64,000 nt of DNA from Rheinheimera riviphila (GCF_004005945.1 NZ_SACS01000003.1:204790-268789); one strand, 5' to 3'. Shown: positions 1 to 9,491, counted from the first letter of the stretch. The notes: generated by a model from the sequence alone, not told the origin. Numbers and translations are program-made.

Positions 1-139
1 ATGACATCCTCTGTTGCGTTGGCCAGATACAGCGCATAAATCATCCGATTGTTATAATTCTTTCAGCGCCCGCTGTAAAGGTGCGAAAGCCGCAGCGTTA
101 TTTTCGCAACGGCGGTTTCAGCAAATTTTAACCAAGAAG

Positions 140-3100
140 TTATTTATATTCCTGCACTGCCAACAACACCCGCTTGGACGAAATCGGGTACGGCGTACCT
201 AACTGCTGCGCGAACAACGACACTTTTAATTCTTCCAGCATCCAGCGGATAGCATCCACTTCAACTGGCAGCACCTTGCCGGAAAACTTACCGAGTAACG
301 CCTGATAAGCGTCCGCCGCTTTCTGATACTCGTGCATCATTAACCGATCACGTTGTGGATCCACCGGCAATTTTTCCAACCGTTTTTGCAGCGCCTGTAA
401 ATAGCGTTTCACATCATCCAGTTTCGCAGCGCCGTGTGCGGTGACAAAACCTTTAAACAGCAAAGTATCTAATTGCTGTTTGATATCCGCATTGGCATAA
501 GCCAAAGCTAAATCGAGCCTGCCGCGTAGTTTTTTCGAAATATCATGGCCAATGGTTAGAATTTGCTCCACTTTGAGGGCAATGCTGACCACCCGCTCGC
601 CGATTTCGGCGCGCACTTTATCGCGCAGTTGCAAAAACTCTGTGTCACTTTCCGGCCACTCGGCTTCGCTGACCAGGCTATCAATACCGGCGGCGATGCA
701 ATCGTCAATCAGCTCCAGCACTTTGCCAAAGGGGTTAAAATACAAACCCAGCTTGGCTTTATTTGGCAACGACTCCTGCAGATATTTCACTGGCGATGGA
801 ATATTCAGCAGCAACAAGCGGCGTAGTCCAAGCAAGGACAACGCCCTAGCTTGCTCCGGGTTATCCAGCAATTTAATCGACACACTGTGTTTATCATCAA
901 TCAGCGCCGGGAAGGCTTTGATTTCATAACCACTTTGAATTTTGATGTACTCGCGTGGTAATTCACCAAAACTCCATTCGGTCAGTTTTTGCTGCTCAAT
1001 GCCCTGCTCGGCCACTTGGCTCAACGTCTGTTGCACCTTACCCTGCAATTCTTGTTTCAGTAAATCCAGCGAACGGCCTTGTTTCAGGGTATGGCCCTGG
1101 TCATCCACCACTTTAAAATTAAATTTCAGATGCGCATCTAAAGCTGATAATTCCCAGCTACCATCCGGAATAGTGACACCGCTCATCCGTTTTAAGCGCT
1201 GACTGACCACATCCAATAACGCACCATCGTCCGGCTTAATACTTTGCAGCAACGCATCGGCGTAGTTCGGTGCCGGCACAAAATTACGGCGCAGCACTTT
1301 TGGCAAGGATTTAATCAGCGCCACCAACAAGTCATGGCGAAGGCCAGGAATTAACCAATCAAAGCCCTGATTTTGCAGCTGATTTAAAAGCGTTAACGGA
1401 ATAATTAAACTCACGCCATCATCAGGTGCGCCCGGCGAAAAATGATATTCCAGTGGCAAAGTCAGATTGCCCTGACGCCACAATTCCGGGTAACTGTCGG
1501 CCGTCACCGCATCGGCACCGTGCTTTTTCAGGCTATCCGGGTCAAAGTTGAGAAACTTCGGATTTTTTTTCTGCTGCTCGCGCCACCATTTTGCAAAATC
1601 GACGCGGTTATTTGCAAACTGCGGAATTTTCTCGGCATAAAAACCAGCCAGCGTTTCTTCATCAACCAGAATATCGCGGCGACGGGATTTGTCTTCGAGT
1701 TCAGTGACCGCTTCAATCAAGCGCTGATTGTGCTGTAAAAAGGCTTCATTGCTACCAAGGTCCTGATTCACCAGCGCTTCACGGATAAACAACTGGTGAC
1801 AAAGCGCCGGGTCAATTTTGCTATACAGCACCGCCCGTTTGGCGACAATCACCAAACCATACAACGTCACTTGCTCGTAGGCGATGACCGCGCCGCGTTT
1901 TTTCTCCCAATGCGGCTCACTGAAACTGCGATTGACCAGATGCTGCGCCAACGGCTCAATCCACTCTGGTTCAATTTTGGCGATAGTGCGCGCATACAAG
2001 CGGCTGGTTTCTACCAGCTCAGCGCTCATCACCCATTTTGGTTTGCGCTTAAATAAGCCACTGCCCGGGAACACAAAAAACCGGCTTTGCCGCGGCCCCA
2101 TATAATCGGCTTCAGAATCGCGGGTACCGATTTGGCCCAATAAACCGGTCAAAATACTGCTGTGAATGCTGTGATAATCGCCTGCCTGCTCATTGATCGT
2201 AAATTGCAGTTCCTGCGCCACTTGCGACAACTGGCCGAATAAATCCTGCCACTCACGCACCCGCAGGTAATTCAGCAGTTCAACTTTACACATGCGGCGG
2301 AATTGATTGTTGGTTAAAGCTTCTTGCTGTTGTTGCAGGTAATCCCAAAGTTTCAGCATGGTGATAAAATCTGAATCCGGATCGGTAAAACGACCGTGCA
2401 GTTCATCGGCTTTTTGTTGTTTATCCAGTGGACGCTCGCGTGGGTCCTGAATTGACAACGCCGCCGTCACCACCAGCACTTCGCGCAAACAGTTTTGCCC
2501 GGCAGCGGCGAGGATCATCCGCGCTAATTTGGGATCAACCGGTAAACGACTCAGTTGTTTGCCCAAAGGAGCCAGTTGCAGCCCTTCGCCCCGTTCGGTT
2601 TTCAGTGCGCCCAGCTCTTCGAGTAACTTCACACCATCGTTGATAAAACGGCTATCCGGTTTTTGCAAAAACGGGAACTGCTGAATATCACCCAAACCCA
2701 GCGACAACATCTGCAAAATAACCGAGGCTAAGTTAGTGCGCAGAATTTCCGGATCGGTAAATTCCGGCCGTCCCAGAAAATCCTCTTCGCTATATAAGCG
2801 AATACAAATACCGGCAGCCACCCGGCCACAACGGCCTTTACGTTGATTGGCACTGGCCTGGCTAATGGCTTCAATCGGTAATTGCTGCACTTTCGAGCGA
2901 TAGCTATAGCGTGACAAGCGCGCGGTGCCAGGGTCGATGACATAACGAATGCCCGGCACTGTCAGTGAAGTTTCTGCCACGTTAGTCGCTAGCACGATGC
3001 GCCGTCCAACATGGTTTTGGAAAATGCGGTTTTGCTCAGCCGCGCTTAATCGGGCGTACAACGGCAGGATTTCAGTATGCGGCAGTTTTTGTTTTTCCAG

Positions 3101-4057
3101 CGCATCGGCGGTATCGCGAATTTCACGCTCACCATTAAGGAAAATCAGAATATCGCCCGGCGGCTCCCGATACAGCTCATTCACTGCATCAAAGATTGCC
3201 TGCAGCTGATCGGCATCTTTATCTTCGTTTTCACTGGCTGGCCGGTAGCGAACTTCCACCGGATAAGTACGGCCGGACACTTCAATCACCGGCGCATCGT
3301 TAAAATGTTTCGAAAAGCGCTGTGGATCGATCGTCGCCGAGGTAATAATGATTTTTAAATCAGGGCGTTTCGGCAGCAGCTGCTTAAAATAACCGAGCAA
3401 AAAATCGATGTTCAGACTGCGCTCGTGCGCTTCATCGATGATGATGGTGTCGTATTGCGTTAAGAACCGGTCTTGCTGAATTTCCGCCAGCAAAATACCG
3501 TCGGTCATCAGTTTGATATGAGAAAGTGGCGTGCTGTGATCGCCAAAGCGGATTTTAAAACCCACCTGCTGGCCGAGCTGACACTGCAACTCATCGGCCA
3601 AGCGCTGCGCCACACTGCGCGCTGCCAACCGGCGTGGCTGAGTATGACCAATAAAACCTTTGATGCCACGACCCAGTTCCAGACAAATTTTCGGTAGCTG
3701 GGTCGTTTTTCCGGAACCGGTTTCACCCGCCACAATCACCACCTGATGGGCGGCAATGGCGGCTTTAATGTCTTCGCGTTTACCAACCACTGGTAGCTCA
3801 GGCGGATAAGTAATACGAGGTAAAGTTTGTTGGCGCTGGGCTCTGAGGGTTTTGGATTTTTCGAGGTCGGCCTGAATTTTTTCAAGCGCCGCTTGCTGTT
3901 TGGTAGCGTCTAGTTTATTCACCCCGTGCAGCCGTTTTTTCAGGCTAAACAGGTCTTTATTCATGCAGTTGGACAATTCGCCAAACAATTGCTCGCGCAA
4001 CGTAGCAATGCTATTTGTCACAGATGATCCAGCAGTCATAGATGGTACAGCAGTCAA
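140..4057 (-). CDS. hrpA: ATP-dependent DEAH-box RNA helicase HrpA
   Basis: Cytoplasmic DEAH-box helicase of the HrpA family, linked in enterobacteria to mRNA processing and to rescue of stalled ribosomes. The 1305 residues match the usual length of about 1300. Walker A GETGSGKTT lies at residues 111-119 and the DEAH box at 208-211. TQPRR and SAT motifs, helicase C, HA2/OB-fold and the long HrpA-specific C-terminal half follow in order. Start: a TTG at 4057 has a GAGGG Shine-Dalgarno seven bases upstream, while an ATG at 4039 has none. That Shine-Dalgarno lies in the 3' arm of a hairpin (4061-4086), so the start could be structurally masked or the ATG may be used. It is downstream of the CBS-domain gene on the same strand. 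Confidence 0.95.
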   Translation of the reverse strand: MTAVPSMTAGSSVTNSIATLREQLFGELSNCMNKDLFSLKKRLHGVNKLDATKQQAALEKIQADLEKSKTLRAQRQQTLPRITYPPELPVVGKREDIKAAIAAHQVVIVAGETGSGKTTQLPKICLELGRGIKGFIGHTQPRRLAARSVAQRLADELQCQLGQQVGFKIRFGDHSTPLSHIKLMTDGILLAEIQQDRFLTQYDTIIIDEAHERSLNIDFLLGYFKQLLPKRPDLKIIITSATIDPQRFSKHFNDAPVIEVSGRTYPVEVRYRPASENEDKDADQLQAIFDAVNELYREPPGDILIFLNGEREIRDTADALEKQKLPHTEILPLYARLSAAEQNRIFQNHVGRRIVLATNVAETSLTVPGIRYVIDPGTARLSRYSYRSKVQQLPIEAISQASANQRKGRCGRVAAGICIRLYSEEDFLGRPEFTDPEILRTNLASVILQMLSLGLGDIQQFPFLQKPDSRFINDGVKLLEELGALKTERGEGLQLAPLGKQLSRLPVDPKLARMILAAAGQNCLREVLVVTAALSIQDPRERPLDKQQKADELHGRFTDPDSDFITMLKLWDYLQQQQEALTNNQFRRMCKVELLNYLRVREWQDLFGQLSQVAQELQFTINEQAGDYHSIHSSILTGLLGQIGTRDSEADYMGPRQSRFFVFPGSGLFKRKPKWVMSAELVETSRLYARTIAKIEPEWIEPLAQHLVNRSFSEPHWEKKRGAVIAYEQVTLYGLVIVAKRAVLYSKIDPALCHQLFIREALVNQDLGSNEAFLQHNQRLIEAVTELEDKSRRRDILVDEETLAGFYAEKIPQFANNRVDFAKWWREQQKKNPKFLNFDPDSLKKHGADAVTADSYPELWRQGNLTLPLEYHFSPGAPDDGVSLIIPLTLLNQLQNQGFDWLIPGLRHDLLVALIKSLPKVLRRNFVPAPNYADALLQSIKPDDGALLDVVSQRLKRMSGVTIPDGSWELSALDAHLKFNFKVVDDQGHTLKQGRSLDLLKQELQGKVQQTLSQVAEQGIEQQKLTEWSFGELPREYIKIQSGYEIKAFPALIDDKHSVSIKLLDNPEQARALSLLGLRRLLLLNIPSPVKYLQESLPNKAKLGLYFNPFGKVLELIDDCIAAGIDSLVSEAEWPESDTEFLQLRDKVRAEIGERVVSIALKVEQILTIGHDISKKLRGRLDLALAYANADIKQQLDTLLFKGFVTAHGAAKLDDVKRYLQALQKRLEKLPVDPQRDRLMMHEYQKAADAYQALLGKFSGKVLPVEVDAIRWMLEELKVSLFAQQLGTPYPISSKRVLLAVQEYK

Positions 4058-4060
4058 AAC

Positions 4061-4086
4061 AACGCCCTCATTCTAGCAAGGGCGTT
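4061..4086 (-). terminator. 8-bp hairpin between the CBS gene and hrpA
   Basis: AACGCCCT (4061-4068) and AGGGCGTT (4079-4086) are perfect inverted arms around a 10-nt loop. On the minus strand the arm is followed by GTTTTG, so it could end transcription of the CBS gene. The same 3' arm contains the best ribosome-binding site for hrpA. A terminator or attenuator and a translation-masking hairpin are both possible. Confidence 0.5.
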
Positions 4087-4159
4087 ATGCTACAAGGTTG
4101 GCAGAGCCAGATCCAGCAAAGCCGGACAGAATCCAGCCACAAATCAGCAAAAGCGCCGC

Positions 4160-4579
4160 TTAACTGACGGCGCGATAATGCGAATGCAGTTCCTGATCGA
4201 TGGCTCTGAGCACATCGGTGCGGCTAATCACGCCGACTAACAGGCCATTGTCGTCGACCACCGGATAAATTTTTGGTTTGGCGCCAAGCATTTGCTGGGC
4301 TAAATCAATAATGCTGGTATTGGGTTTTACGGTGAGGACTTCACTGCGCATCACATCGCGGACATGGGCGCTGACCTGATCGTGATAAGACGATAATAAC
4401 ATCCGCGCCAGACAATCTTGTTCTGATAAAAAACCCACCACTTTATGGTTTTTATCAATCACTGGCCCGCCAAGCTGACCAGCATCGGTGAGTTTATCAA
4501 CCGCCGTTTCCAACGTCATCTCGGCATGGAAAGTGACGGGATGATGATTCATCTGGTCTGCCACTTTGAGTAAATTCAT
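4160..4579 (-). CDS. Two-CBS-domain protein
   Basis: A 139-residue cytoplasmic protein made almost entirely of a pair of CBS domains (roughly residues 8-60 and 74-130). The second carries the typical VVDDNGLLVGVISRTDVLRAI end. Tandem CBS pairs bind adenine nucleotides or SAM and usually act as sensors. No effector domain is attached, so its partner cannot be named. The ATG at 4579 has a strong GAGGGG site upstream. It lies between the asparaginase-like gene and hrpA on the minus strand, with hairpins on both sides, so it may be its own transcription unit. Confidence 0.85.
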   Translation of the reverse strand: MNLLKVADQMNHHPVTFHAEMTLETAVDKLTDAGQLGGPVIDKNHKVVGFLSEQDCLARMLLSSYHDQVSAHVRDVMRSEVLTVKPNTSIIDLAQQMLGAKPKIYPVVDDNGLLVGVISRTDVLRAIDQELHSHYRAVS

Positions 4580-4624
4580 GCAATTCCCCTCGGATTTTTG
4601 ATTTTGGGACTAGCTTTGGAACTG

Positions 4625-4650
4625 AAAGTGGCTGAGTTCACAGCCACTTT
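4625..4650 (-). terminator. Stem-loop downstream of the isoaspartyl peptidase gene
   Basis: AAAGTGGCTG (4625-4634) and CAGCCACTTT (4641-4650) form a perfect 10-bp stem with a 6-nt loop. It lies 38 bases past the stop of the minus-strand peptidase gene. Its A/T-rich outer pairs suit an intrinsic terminator, although the downstream U-run is short. Confidence 0.5.
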
Positions 4651-4687
4651 GTAAGCCTAGTGCAAAAATCCGGCTTCGGTAGTCGCA

Positions 4688-5740
4688 TTACTCGCTTTTT
4701 GTAACTTCCTGAAAAATAGCTACTTCTGCAACCTGACCAGCACTGCGTTTGGCGCGGTACATGCCTTCGGTATTAAATGGCCAACTGATGTTGCCTTGTT
4801 TATCCATCACAATCACGCCGCCGGTACCACCGACTTTTTTCAGTTCTTGTTGAATCACCTGATCCGCAGCTTCCGCTGCACTGATGCCGCCATATTTCAC
4901 CCGGGCACAAATATCAGCGGCAACGCGATAGCGGATAAAAAACTCACCATGCCCGGTGGCTGACACCGCACAGCTACTGTTGTCAGCAAAATTGCCGGCA
5001 CCAATAATAGGTGCATCACCAATCCGGCCATATCGCTTGGCAGTCATGCCGCCGGTGGAGGTTGCGGCCGCCAGATTGCCTTGTTTATCCAGCGCCACAG
5101 CGCCGACAGTGCCCATATTCCACTCTGGTTGCCAGTTTGGCGATAACCGGAGTGACGCCTGATGCGGTTGTTTTTTCATTGATTCCAGCGCTTTTTGCAA
5201 TGCTTTCAACCGAAATTCGGTGTCAAAATAGCTATTCGCGACCAATTCCAGCTGCTGCTCTTTAGCAAATTGTTCAGCGCCTTTACCTGCCAGCATCACA
5301 TGCTCTGATTTTTCCATTACCGCCCGCGCCAGCAACACCGGGTTTTTCACATTGGTGACACCAGCAACAGCCCCAGCTTCCAGCGTGTCGCCGCGCATAA
5401 TAGACGCATCCAGTTCATGACCACCATCATAGGTATAGACTGCGCCTTTACCGGCATTGAACAGCGGCGAATCTTCCAGCACCAATACTGCTTTGGTAAT
5501 GGCGTCCAGACTACTGCCACCTTGTTCCAGCACCACATAACCAGCATCAACCGCCGCTTTTAGCGTACGTTCATAATCAGCCTGCTGCGCCGGGGTCATA
5601 CTGGCTTTGTTGATGGTGCCGGCGCCGCCGTGAATAACAATGGCAAAGTCGGTTTTGGCGACAGCTGGCATCGCGAGCCCGGCGACAAGCAGCCCTAATG
5701 TCAGTGGTTTAAAGTGGGAGGCTGAAAATAATCTGCGCAT
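4688..5740 (-). CDS. Periplasmic isoaspartyl peptidase / L-asparaginase (Ntn-hydrolase)
   Basis: A 350-residue plant-type asparaginase/isoaspartyl dipeptidase (IaaA-like). It has a signal peptide (hydrophobic residues 13-28, cleavage after AVA), so it works in the periplasm, removing iso-Asp dipeptides and Asn. Family signs are the HGGAG motif at 37-41, the NAGKGAVYT/DASIM segment at 95-114, and the autocleavage site MGTVGAV, where Thr211 becomes the N-terminal nucleophile. GGMTAKRYGR and GTGGVIVMD follow in the beta subunit. Length fits the family plus a leader. The gene stands alone, with 155 bp between it and the endonuclease gene upstream. Confidence 0.92.
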   Translation of the reverse strand: MRRLFSASHFKPLTLGLLVAGLAMPAVAKTDFAIVIHGGAGTINKASMTPAQQADYERTLKAAVDAGYVVLEQGGSSLDAITKAVLVLEDSPLFNAGKGAVYTYDGGHELDASIMRGDTLEAGAVAGVTNVKNPVLLARAVMEKSEHVMLAGKGAEQFAKEQQLELVANSYFDTEFRLKALQKALESMKKQPHQASLRLSPNWQPEWNMGTVGAVALDKQGNLAAATSTGGMTAKRYGRIGDAPIIGAGNFADNSSCAVSATGHGEFFIRYRVAADICARVKYGGISAAEAADQVIQQELKKVGGTGGVIVMDKQGNISWPFNTEGMYRAKRSAGQVAEVAIFQEVTKSE

Positions 5741-5895
5741 AACTTTCCTCGGTAGTACAAGTCGTACAAGAAGCGATGGATCCGGATTTGACTAGCAATA
5801 TCGCGAAAAGCTATCTCATAGCAATGAAAATTCGTTGGCTTGCGGTTGAAAGCACAAAGTGGGCGTTAAATGTATGGCTAAACCACTGGCGGCAA

Positions 5896-6837
5896 TTAAT
5901 CGCAGTTTTTGGCTTTGTGAAAGCCCGCATCCAGCGCCGCCGCCTCATCGCTAAACCAACGGCGGTTTTTCTCGCCGATCTGACTAAAACCCGGGCAATG
6001 TGCCAGGTGATACAGCTTGCTGTTTTTGTTGCCTAATACCTGGGTTGCACCTGTAACTGCCGGTGTTGATTGCTTAGTCACCTTCGCTGCCGTTGGCGGC
6101 GTCGCACTTCTGCCATAACCCGTTGGCAGATAACCCAAATACCACTCGCGGCTACCGGTGACAAAATAATTCGGCTGTCCCATTTGCTGGGCAATCCGCT
6201 GGTGCAGTTGCAGTTCACGCTCATCAACCGGATCGGCCTGGTGCCATTTTAAAAACAGCTGTTGCTGTGCATCCTCAAGCTGTAGCGCGTATTTATCCGC
6301 CATATAAAAATAGATGCGCGCGATATCACCGCGAATTTCGGCTCTGGGTTCGGCTAGTTTACGTTTAAAATCAATCCGGATTGGACAAGCACCATGCTGA
6401 GCACGCGCACCGGGTAACTCAGCAAAAGCAAAATTGGCGCGGTCGCCATTGACTTCACCAATGGCTGGTTTGAGGTTAAACAAATCAGCTTCCATGCGCC
6501 GAAATTCGTCGTCATTACGGCCACATTGCTCGCGGCCACCTTGTTGCCAGCAGCTTAAATTGCGACCAAATTGATGCGCCGGCACCACATGTTCCCATTC
6601 TATCCGCTGAGCCCGCGGGCCATTTTTGCGCACCTGATAACCACAGGCTTTTAAATCCGGAATACCTTTGCCACCTTGCCAACGCAGTGGACAAGCGCAA
6701 TAAAAGGTTTGGTTTTCATCACTATAAATCCGCTGCGCCAAACGTTTCGCTTCAGAAAAATCATCGGGGGCTGCCAGCAGAGCAAAGCTCATCAGCTGTA
6801 ATAAAACGGCGTAAACAACCGGCCATTGGTACTTCAT
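5896..6837 (-). CDS. endA: Exported endonuclease I (EndA/Vvn type) with C-terminal Cys/His module
   Basis: A non-specific DNase/RNase of the EndA/Vvn/Dns family, exported by a signal peptide (about residues 5-23). The catalytic HNH-like signature WEHVVPAH and the later DLFNLKPAIGEVNGDRAN metal-binding segment are intact. Paired cysteines around them fit the disulfide-stabilised fold. After the nuclease domain and a Thr/Pro linker, the last 40 or so residues form an extra module with YHLAHCPGF and AGFHKAKNC, resembling the small zinc-binding unit of Ada-type proteins. Start: ATG at 6837 has a GAGTG site nine bases upstream and gives 313 residues. An upstream start at 6861 would only lengthen the leader. 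It is divergent from sbcB. Confidence 0.9.
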   Translation of the reverse strand: MKYQWPVVYAVLLQLMSFALLAAPDDFSEAKRLAQRIYSDENQTFYCACPLRWQGGKGIPDLKACGYQVRKNGPRAQRIEWEHVVPAHQFGRNLSCWQQGGREQCGRNDDEFRRMEADLFNLKPAIGEVNGDRANFAFAELPGARAQHGACPIRIDFKRKLAEPRAEIRGDIARIYFYMADKYALQLEDAQQQLFLKWHQADPVDERELQLHQRIAQQMGQPNYFVTGSREWYLGYLPTGYGRSATPPTAAKVTKQSTPAVTGATQVLGNKNSKLYHLAHCPGFSQIGEKNRRWFSDEAAALDAGFHKAKNCD

Positions 6838-7036
6838 TGTTTGATCACTCTTGTTTGGCAACAGACATCAGTGCACTGCGACTTCCGGTCGAATCTAAAT
6901 TAAGGTGGGACGCATTCAGGCGGAACACGCGCATTATTACACAGCATTTCAATTGATTAAATTAGCTGGCACTGATTTGCCAGAATTCGACTTTGCCTTA
7001 TACTGCGGCCAATCATTTCTGCTGGCGGACGTTATT

Positions 7037-8461
7037 TTGGCGGCAACTTTTTACTTTCACGATTATGAAACCTGGGGCGCGGATCCGAAAAAAGATCGGC
7101 CAGCACAATTTGCCGGATTACGTACCGATCTCGCGTTAAACCCGCTTGGCGAAGCGCAGATGTGGTACTGCCAACTGGCTGCGGATTATTTACCGCACCC
7201 GGTCGCAGCGTTAATCACCGGTTTAACGCCCCAGTTATGTAATCAAAAAGGCTTGCCGGAAGTGCAGTTTATGCAGCGGATTTTGCAGGAATTCAGTACC
7301 GCTGAAACCTGTGTGGTCGGTTATAACAATCTGCGATTTGATGACGAAATCACCCGTTATAGTTTGTGGCGCAATTTCCTTGACCCTTATGGTCGTGAAT
7401 GGCAACAAGGCAACAGTCGCTGGGACCTTATCGATGTGGTGCGTGCTTGTTATGCGCTGCGTCCGGAAGGCATTCAATGGCCACAACACGACAATGGCAA
7501 CCCGAGTTTTCGGCTCGAAGATTTAACCAAAGCCAACGGTCTCGAGCACCAGCATGCCCACGATGCACGCTCAGATGTGTACGCCACTATCGGTATCGCC
7601 AAATTAGTGCAACAAGCGCAACCTAAGTTGTTTCAGTACTTATTCGAAAATCGTAAAAAACAACAAGTGCAGGCGCTGATTGACGTGGCCGGCATGACGC
7701 CGCTGGTGCATGTGTCGTCAAAATTCCCGGCAAGCCAGGGTTGTTGTAGCTGGATAGTGCCTTTGGCGTTTCATCCGACCAATAAAAACGCTGTGATCTG
7801 TTTTAATTTGCAGTCGGATCCAAGACTGCTCGCCGATCTAACTATCGAGCAGCTCAATGAACGGCTTTATCGCAAAACTGCCGATCTAGCCGACGATGAA
7901 CCCAGACCTGGCTTAAAACTAGTGCATCTGAATAAATGTCCGGTGCTGGCCAATGCCAAAACGCTGAGCGAAGCGCGCGCGGTGGAACTTGGAATTGACC
8001 GCAAGGCGTGCCTGGCCAATCTGGAATGGCTGAAACAAAACCGGCAGTTGCAGCAAAAAGTGGTCGAGTTGTATCAGCATGCGGCTGAATTTAAAGCCGA
8101 AACCAACCCGGATTATATGCTGTATCAAGGCTTTACTTCGGATAGCGATAAACAACAGATGCAGCGGCTGCACCAATTAGCGCCAGAAGCGCTGCAAGGC
8201 AACGCCATTCAGTTTCAGGATGACCGGTTAAATCAATTGTTGTTCCGGTTTCGCGCCAGAAACTATCCACACACGCTGACCTTTGACGAAATGGAAAAAT
8301 GGCGACGTTATTGTCATGATAAATTGACACTGGGGTTGGATCAGCCGGCATTAACTTTTGAAGATTTTACCCTGGCGCTGGAAAGTGCCGCCGAAAGTCA
8401 GCAAAACGACCCGAAAAAAATGCAAATTTTGCAAGCGTTATATCGATTTGTAAGCGCTTAA
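7037..8461 (+). CDS. sbcB: Exodeoxyribonuclease I
   Basis: A 3'-5' single-strand DNA exonuclease used in mismatch repair and recombination. The N-terminus carries the DEDD motif Exo I in FYFHDYETWG, then Exo II in VVGYNNLRFDDEITRY and Exo III in HDARSDVYATIGIAK. The SH3-like and helical C-terminal region follows. The reading frame is open back to 6905 (GTG), but homologues begin just before FYxHDYET. A TTG at 7037, preceded by GGCGGA, gives 474 residues, against 475 in E. coli, so I take that start. It is divergent from the endonuclease gene. Confidence 0.92.
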   Translation: MAATFYFHDYETWGADPKKDRPAQFAGLRTDLALNPLGEAQMWYCQLAADYLPHPVAALITGLTPQLCNQKGLPEVQFMQRILQEFSTAETCVVGYNNLRFDDEITRYSLWRNFLDPYGREWQQGNSRWDLIDVVRACYALRPEGIQWPQHDNGNPSFRLEDLTKANGLEHQHAHDARSDVYATIGIAKLVQQAQPKLFQYLFENRKKQQVQALIDVAGMTPLVHVSSKFPASQGCCSWIVPLAFHPTNKNAVICFNLQSDPRLLADLTIEQLNERLYRKTADLADDEPRPGLKLVHLNKCPVLANAKTLSEARAVELGIDRKACLANLEWLKQNRQLQQKVVELYQHAAEFKAETNPDYMLYQGFTSDSDKQQMQRLHQLAPEALQGNAIQFQDDRLNQLLFRFRARNYPHTLTFDEMEKWRRYCHDKLTLGLDQPALTFEDFTLALESAAESQQNDPKKMQILQALYRFVSA

Positions 8462-8617
8462 GGCTGAGTTCCGAAGATAGTAAAATATCATTTTTAACAT
8501 CGCAATTTAGTAAATAAGTCGCTAATATATGTGGTATTAACGAGCACGACATTTTGAGTGTCAGAGTGTTTTACACATTGGCGTTAATGCTAACGGATAC
8601 TAGCGTTTAAGTTTGCT

Positions 8618-8647
8618 AAATCAGCAACTTATAATATTGGCTGATTT
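8618..8647. promoter_or_regulatory. Inverted repeat flanking a perfect -10 box upstream of the HPr-rel-A cassette
   Basis: AAATCAGC (8618-8625) and GCTGATTT (8640-8647) are exact inverted arms. Between them lies TATAAT (8630-8635), about 50 bases before the 8687 start codon. No good -35 hexamer is visible 17 bases upstream. It could be a repressor operator over the promoter, or a weak hairpin ending sbcB transcription. Confidence 0.45.
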
Positions 8648-8686
8648 CTTGCTTAACTCAATCGAATTTGATTTCGAGGTAGTAAA

Positions 8687-9484
8687 ATGAACCAACATCA
8701 CGATACACAAACCACAGATGTAACTGCGACCCCTGCAGTTCTGCCACAGGAACAGGCTCCTGGGTTGTCACGTCGTAAGTTTTTAACCCGCGCTGGTGTG
8801 GGTTCTTTACCCGTTATCATGTCGATTAAAAGTGGTAGTGCCTGGGGCTGTGTCGACTTAAAATGTACACCTGGTGAAACCAGCCTGAGTAACTCGGGTT
8901 CTGCGGTTGCATCAGCAACATCGACCAGCGATGGCAAACCAGCAGCTTATAAAAAGCCAAAATGGTCGACTATTAAAATCATCAAAGATGTATTCAGTGT
9001 TGATTTTAATAGCTATCTATTAGAAACCTACCAATACACGCTCTACACCAAATCTGGCAGCAAATACACTGAGATCTCCAAAAGCAACTGTAAAAGCTGG
9101 TGGACGACTGTTAAAGCTTCGACTTGCTATACCAAAAAGAGCAGCTCAAATTATCCAAGATATACCGGCACTAAACGTGAACCTGGTATGTTTGGCACCA
9201 AAGTGTTGATCAACAGCACTAAATTCTCTGAAATTTTTGGTACCGGCACTACGGCAAATTTCCTTACCTGCCTGAGCATGAATGACTCGCTGGAACAGTA
9301 TTTGGTTGCAGCCTTTATCGGGGCGGTTTGGGAACGTCACACTGAATACCGTAACCAATACGGTAGCCGTGAATTGTGTTACCCGGCGCCACAAGATTTG
9401 ATCGATGCTTATCAGGATGCATTAAATCGTGATAACGGCTTGGAAGACTTACGGACTTTATTAAAGTTCTATACCATCGGTTGA
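8687..9484 (+). CDS. Exported protein of unknown function with twin-arginine-like signal (cassette gene 1)
   Basis: I do not recognise a catalytic family. The 265-residue product has a polar 27-residue N-tail, then SRRKFLTRAG (RR at 29-30) and a short hydrophobic stretch ending in SAWG near 54. This looks like a Tat signal, though its hydrophobic core is weak. The mature part starts with a CVDLKC pair and a Ser/Thr/Gly-rich stretch. It then has aromatic- and Cys-containing blocks (for example NCKSWWTTVKASTCY) and a C-terminal segment with ELCYPAPQDLIDAYQDAL. ATG at 8687 has a GAGGT site. It leads the PqqD-like, HPr-kinase-like and nucleotidyltransferase genes, so it may be their exported substrate (inference). 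Confidence 0.75.
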   Translation: MNQHHDTQTTDVTATPAVLPQEQAPGLSRRKFLTRAGVGSLPVIMSIKSGSAWGCVDLKCTPGETSLSNSGSAVASATSTSDGKPAAYKKPKWSTIKIIKDVFSVDFNSYLLETYQYTLYTKSGSKYTEISKSNCKSWWTTVKASTCYTKKSSSNYPRYTGTKREPGMFGTKVLINSTKFSEIFGTGTTANFLTCLSMNDSLEQYLVAAFIGAVWERHTEYRNQYGSRELCYPAPQDLIDAYQDALNRDNGLEDLRTLLKFYTIG

Positions 9485-9491
9485 TGATAGC

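Noticed and set aside
1-139. Short plus-strand frame (14-202) at the window edge
   Set aside because: It overlaps the hrpA 3' end and has no homology or ribosome-binding site; the segment shows nothing I can support.
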